64,000 bases of DNA. It comes from Alicyclobacillus acidiphilus NBRC 100859 (GTDB lineage Bacteria; Bacillota; Bacilli; Alicyclobacillales; Alicyclobacillaceae). Shown one piece after another: positions 60,428 to 64,000 of this stretch. The position numbers and the translations under genes are program-made. Below the pieces are notes generated by a model. That model did not search any database. It worked only from the letters and a program-made list of their open reading frames with translations, and had not been told where the DNA came from. How positions within the stretch are numbered: position 1 is the first letter of the stretch; each line of letters begins with the position of its first letter. The stretch lies in assembly GCF_001544355.1 (NCBI RefSeq), contig NZ_BCQI01000013.1, forward strand, positions 25,837-89,836, read 5' to 3'.

Positions 60428-62011
60428 TTATGATTCGCCCCACTCTAATTGCTCGAAATGCCTTGTTTTCTTCATATACCAAACGCCGCTGCCAACCCCG
60501 ACGTAAAAAATCGCGAGTGATACCAGTGCAACGAGTATCGACGCATAGGGTTCCGGGATCCAGCCTGTACCGCCAAATGTCTTGCCGCCGATGCTGGATA
60601 AGAACAAGACCACTGCAAGATAGACTACGATCCAAAGTCCGCCGCGCAATTCCACGTTCTCTTCTTTGTTGAAGAAATAGGTCACGACATAAATTGCGAG
60701 ACAGATAAGCAGGATAATCCCTGTCTTCCACAGTGTTCCCCAGCCGCTCCAGTAGATGATAAGCGTGGCCACGACAAAGGCGAGCGGCGCGATGACATTC
60801 ATGCCTTTAATGGTATTGCCCCTGGACAATCCCATCTTACGGAACACGATGGCGGATACGGAACCGGCACAGAACGTGTACACTGCGAGTGCGCCCGTTA
60901 AAGAAATGATACCGTACCAGCTCTTCAGCGGGATCAAAAACAACAAACCGACGACAAAGTTTAAAAAGAGTCCTCTTGTCGGAACGCCGTATTTCGGGTT
61001 GATGTGCGCGAAAAATCTGGGGAGCAGACGATTTTTAGCCAACGCGTACACATTTCTAGAATTCGCGGCTGTGTACGCAAAACTGGAGCCAGACGGCGAG
61101 ATGGCGGCGTCTGCCATGAGCATCCAATACAGCCACATGAGGTTTACCGACATGGCGATATCCACAAACGGCGAGTTGAAATTGACACCAGCCCAACCGT
61201 GTGTGAGGTCACTGTTTGGTGTTGCGCCAATGAATACGATTTCAAGCAAGATGTAAAGCACAATGGCGACGATCAACGTTGTAATAAGCGCCAATGGCAC
61301 GTTTCTTCTGGGGTTTTTTGCTTCACCCGAAAGATCGACAGCATTGCGGAAACCTGTGTACGCAAAAACGATGCCTGCCGTGGCAATCGCACTAAGCCCT
61401 GCTCCCCAGCCTTTTGGTGCGAATCCGCCAAGTTTGGGATCGGTAAAATGGCTCGCATGAAAACCGTGTACCAATAGGGCGACGACCGTGACGGTTGGCA
61501 CAATGAACTTGATCGCCGTAATGAAGGTATTGACTCGAGCGAATAATTGAACACCAAAGTAGTTTACACATACGAAGATAAGCATGAGCACAATCGCCGC
61601 CCCAATGCCGGAAGCCGTCAAGTTTCCGGAGGTGGCGTTGTACAATCCGCTCAGTGCGTGAAATTGACTCAAATATTGAACGACACCCGACGCTTCCGTC
61701 GGCGGGTTTGCAACATAACCAAGCCATAATGCCAGTCCGATAATCGATGCCACAAGAGAACCGTTGGAATACTTCGGATAGCGCACGAGCCCGCCTGACT
61801 CCGGCTTGACCATGCCCAGTTCCGCGAATACAATACCGACCAGCATCATCGCGATTCCTCCGACGATCCAACCCACTATGGATTCGGGTCCTGCGAGTTG
61901 GGCCGCCTTCCAAGCACCGAACAGCCATCCTGAGCCAATCACGCTGCTTAACGCAGCAGCGGTAAGTGACCAGAAGCCAAGTCCTTTGCGAAGATTGTTA
62001 TCTTCGTTCAT
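60428..62011 (-). CDS. APC-superfamily amino acid/amine permease
   Basis: 527 residues with about 12-14 membrane segments. Helix 1 has ALSSVIGSGWLFGAWKAAQLAGPES, the unwound GSGxxxG substrate region; FAYTGFRNAVDLSGEAKNPRRNVP is the helix 6 region typical of amino acid transporters. GGAGG lies 7-8 nt before the ATG. It is cotranscribed with the amidotransferase downstream, so a gamma-glutamyl or amide compound is a plausible substrate. Confidence 0.9.
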   Translation of the reverse strand: MNEDNNLRKGLGFWSLTAAALSSVIGSGWLFGAWKAAQLAGPESIVGWIVGGIAMMLVGIVFAELGMVKPESGGLVRYPKYSNGSLVASIIGLALWLGYVANPPTEASGVVQYLSQFHALSGLYNATSGNLTASGIGAAIVLMLIFVCVNYFGVQLFARVNTFITAIKFIVPTVTVVALLVHGFHASHFTDPKLGGFAPKGWGAGLSAIATAGIVFAYTGFRNAVDLSGEAKNPRRNVPLALITTLIVAIVLYILLEIVFIGATPNSDLTHGWAGVNFNSPFVDIAMSVNLMWLYWMLMADAAISPSGSSFAYTAANSRNVYALAKNRLLPRFFAHINPKYGVPTRGLFLNFVVGLLFLIPLKSWYGIISLTGALAVYTFCAGSVSAIVFRKMGLSRGNTIKGMNVIAPLAFVVATLIIYWSGWGTLWKTGIILLICLAIYVVTYFFNKEENVELRGGLWIVVYLAVVLFLSSIGGKTFGGTGWIPEPYASILVALVSLAIFYVGVGSGVWYMKKTRHFEQLEWGES

Positions 62012-62305
62012 CCTTGAACCTCCTCGAACTTCAGATATCCCTCAAATACACGTATTTGATATTGTAAAACCATATTACAAGAATCATTAGATTTCAATAA
62101 AGGTAAGTAAAGGGAAGTGCCGGAACGGCATCATCACGGAATTTTCGATCGAAATGCTTCGAGCGGCGGAAGGGCGTTTTGAGAGAAGTGCGCTTTTTGC
62201 CACTTGTTGAGTCTTACAGTGTTCACCCTAACATGCGAACAAAACTTAGTTTGCTGAAAACAAATGCGAACCCTCTTTCATCGGCGAATCAATGAGCTTG
62301 TTCAG

Positions 62306-62735
62306 TTAGTCTAAATACGAATTGTTAGAAATCTTAAAATTCCCTTGAGAAACGTGAAATTGAACCAATGCGTTCACACGCAAGACGTACGTTTTCGCAT
62401 CTGACCGTTGTTGATCCGAGAACGCCTTGGGATGTTCAAAAATGTGAGCCGCGTATTCTAATGCGTTGGCTGTCGGGGCGCCTTGATTCAGAGAGTCCTC
62501 TTTGAACAACTTGTTCCAGACTTTCAGCCGCTGTTGCAACAGGAACCACCGCATCGGACGTACCGTATCGACCTATGTCGTAAGATGCCATGTTCATTTC
62601 CGCCACGACTACATTCCATAGCTCCTGCCGCCTGACAGATTCATGGTGACGCTCAAGTGAGTACAGTGTTCCAAACACGACGGCAATGACGAAAAGGACG
62701 GAAGCTATCGTGGCGCTAATCCTAGTTCCGTTCAC
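62306..62735 (-). pseudogene. frameshifted gene for a small membrane protein
   Basis: The 5' part (from a GTG at 62735, right after GGAGGTGATCC) encodes an N-terminal membrane helix (TRISATIASVLFVIAVVFGTLY) and a soluble helix ending YDIGRYGTSDAVV. The 3' part (from about 62554) continues in another frame (WFLLQQRLKVWNKLFKEDSLNQ ... NALVQFHVSQGNF) to a stop at 62306. The two frames overlap over about 120 nt, so one single-base indel explains the break near 62545-62570. The function is unknown. It could be a sequencing error or real decay. Confidence 0.7.
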
Positions 62736-62796
62736 CGGATCACCTCCGAAAATCATAGACAAAAGGCGCCTCGAAAACATGGCACCAAACACCGAA

Positions 62797-62946
62797 TTAC
62801 CTTACCACTATCTTCATCGGTTGCGATGGAATATTGTAATCCAAGAAAGTCACATTATAAGTTCCTGCTGATGGAATCGAGGTTGTATATGAAAATTGTC
62901 CGTCCGTGTTCGTCACCGCAACCCTTCCATCTCCTACGGTGAGCAT
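62797..62946 (-). pseudogene. C-terminal fragment of an Ig-like-domain protein
   Basis: From 62946 the minus strand reads about 49 codons (VAVTNTDGQFSYTTSIPSAGTYNVTFLDYN in the middle, cut by a stop at 62797). Its beta-rich pattern is that of a bacterial Ig-like or Cna-B-like repeat from a secreted protein. No signal peptide or upstream coding continues beyond a stop about 30 nt further on, so it is a fragment. Confidence 0.5.
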
Positions 62947-63009
62947 TGTAACCGCCAAAATGTACAAGGGAGCAATGCGCGCTGACTATCTCGTTGACAC
63001 GGGACACGT

Positions 63010-63377
63010 GTCACTACAAGCCCATTTATAAAGCGAGTCCGGAAAACGCTACCTTAGCAGAACTGGACAAGTCTGAAGGGACCTGGGAAGCAAATAGCAC
63101 GTGTTACTCGGTCCTGGCGCACAAACTGGGATGAACTCGTAACCTCCGGGAATGCGTCGGATTTATACAACCAATCTGATTGAAAGCTACCATAGACAAC
63201 TTCGTAGGTACGATGACGAAAGGAAAGAGCGTCTTCGCAACGGACGAATTCCTGACGAAAATGCTCTACTTGGCAACCATGGAGGGTACAAAGAAGCAGA
63301 CGAGCGAGAACTGGGGTGAGATTCTCGGTCAGTTAACGATATGCTTTCCGGAGTGGGTTGAACCCTGCATCCGCTGA
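63010..63377 (+). pseudogene. decayed IS256-family transposase (C-terminal part)
   Basis: Plus-strand frames read YKPIYKAS at the start, IYTTNLIESYHRQLR in the middle and MTKGKSVFATDEFLTKMLYL to the end (NWGEILGQLTI), as in the C-terminal half of IS256 transposases. At least two frameshifts separate these pieces (near 63130 and 63205), so the element is dead. It carries the half missing from the fragment at 50.5 kb, but there is no evidence they come from one copy. Confidence 0.8.
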
Positions 63378-63430
63378 ATTTGTTTATCGAGTTTACATAA
63401 AATTATTGATAAACCTTCGCGATGCAAAAT

Positions 63431-63832
63431 TCATTCATTAACGACGTGGATGTGATGTTGTTGTGCCCATCCCAGAATCGCTCTCTTGATACTATCCCTA
63501 TCCTCCCAAAGATGCATACGAGCTTGATCTCCTGTAGTAGTAACAATAGTAAACTTTCTTTGAGACAATTTAATCTCCTCAATGTCATGTATATCGTAAA
63601 ATTTGGACGAAAATTGAATACCATCACTCAAGAAACGTATCTCTTGCCATATCGCGTGCATAACGAAAAATATGATTACCGATGACGCACACCCGACAAT
63701 CAATCCACCGATAAACGTATGATGGTGCATAAGCGGAATCGCTGTTGCTGCAATCAATACCGGAAACACGAGAATATTCGTATATCTACCGTATGCCGCA
63801 TGAATAACAATTCGTTGCGACGACTCATTCAA
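63431..63832 (-). CDS. hypothetical membrane protein with a PH-like tail, 133 aa
   Basis: Two membrane segments (~17-37, ~40-62) precede a soluble C-terminal part (QFSSKFYDIHDIEEIKLSQRKFTIVTTTGDQARMHLW) that resembles small bacterial PH-like domains. The TTG at 63832 is the start, 5-7 nt after GGAGGAG. The family is not identified. It lies next to the IS256 remnant and is the last gene in the window. Confidence 0.65.
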   Translation of the reverse strand: MNESSQRIVIHAAYGRYTNILVFPVLIAATAIPLMHHHTFIGGLIVGCASSVIIFFVMHAIWQEIRFLSDGIQFSSKFYDIHDIEEIKLSQRKFTIVTTTGDQARMHLWEDRDSIKRAILGWAQQHHIHVVNE

Positions 63833-64000
63833 TTGAGACTCCTCCTCGGATAAAACGAAACATGTCTCGTATATTTCCCGTACATTATCTCGATGTCAAA
63901 ACGGAATTATATGATAATGGTCGGGCAATAATATCTTTATAATTTAACACAATGTATCGGCGCGGATCCGCAATACTTATGAATACTCAACCGAGTTTAA

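Overview
The window looks like chromosomal DNA of an acid-tolerant, spore-forming Firmicute close to Alicyclobacillus. This is inferred from moderate-to-high GC, strong AGGAGG-type ribosome sites with frequent GTG/TTG starts, spore genes (a CotD-like coat protein and a YjcZ-like miniprotein), Bacillus-type families (DUF1836, DUF1540, YdjO, DUF3231, HAAS/PadR pairs) and a secreted G1 (eqolisin-type) acid endopeptidase. No rRNA or replication origin is present.

Layout. 0-8.6 kb: ROK regulator plus amino-acid permease with a palindromic operator; CidR-type LysR regulator divergent from cidA-cidB; DUF1836 regulator divergent from a secreted/membrane DUF2653 protein, with an operator-rich promoter between them; exported esterase. 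8.7-11.5 kb: polysaccharide polymerase/ligase and GT2. 11.5-22.2 kb: housekeeping and small genes (soluble chemoreceptor, SDR, several DUF membrane proteins, cold-shock protein with long leader, YdjO, G1 peptidase, lipoprotein, aldo-keto reductase, ThuA). 22.2-25.6 kb: three-gene glycan operon (NDP-sugar synthase, GT4, glycosidase-like protein). 26-33 kb: exporters, two PadR-HAAS modules, spore miniproteins and a repeat-rich intergenic stretch. 33.5-36.4 kb: orphan histidine kinase, LuxR-type regulator, sulfite-oxidase-like protein.

36.5-45.8 kb is the most striking part: an organosulfur/sugar scavenging cluster, all on the minus strand. It holds two paralogous sugar-type binding proteins, an SsuD-like FMNH2 monooxygenase, two MalFG-type permeases, a cytoplasmic Cys-type sulfatase, a thioredoxin-like protein and the formylglycine-generating enzyme that would activate the sulfatase. 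Both binding-protein genes are preceded by a shared leader motif that runs into an intrinsic terminator, which suggests a common attenuation device. The parts suggest uptake of an intact sulfated or sulfonated sugar and removal of its sulfur inside the cell.

45.9-51.7 kb: DUF3231 protein, peptide-binding lipoprotein, then an eroded accessory patch (3'-half tRNA-Cys copy, truncated secreted-protein gene, 5' fragment of an IS256 transposase) ending at a tRNA-Phe/Gly/Cys operon. 52-62 kb: TIM-barrel epimerase, macrolide-type glycosyltransferase, two AraC paralogues each divergent from a likely target (SDR, MFS exporter), GDPD, class II amidotransferase plus APC permease. 62.3-63.4 kb: gene debris (frameshifted membrane protein, protein fragment, decayed IS256 3' end), then one membrane protein.
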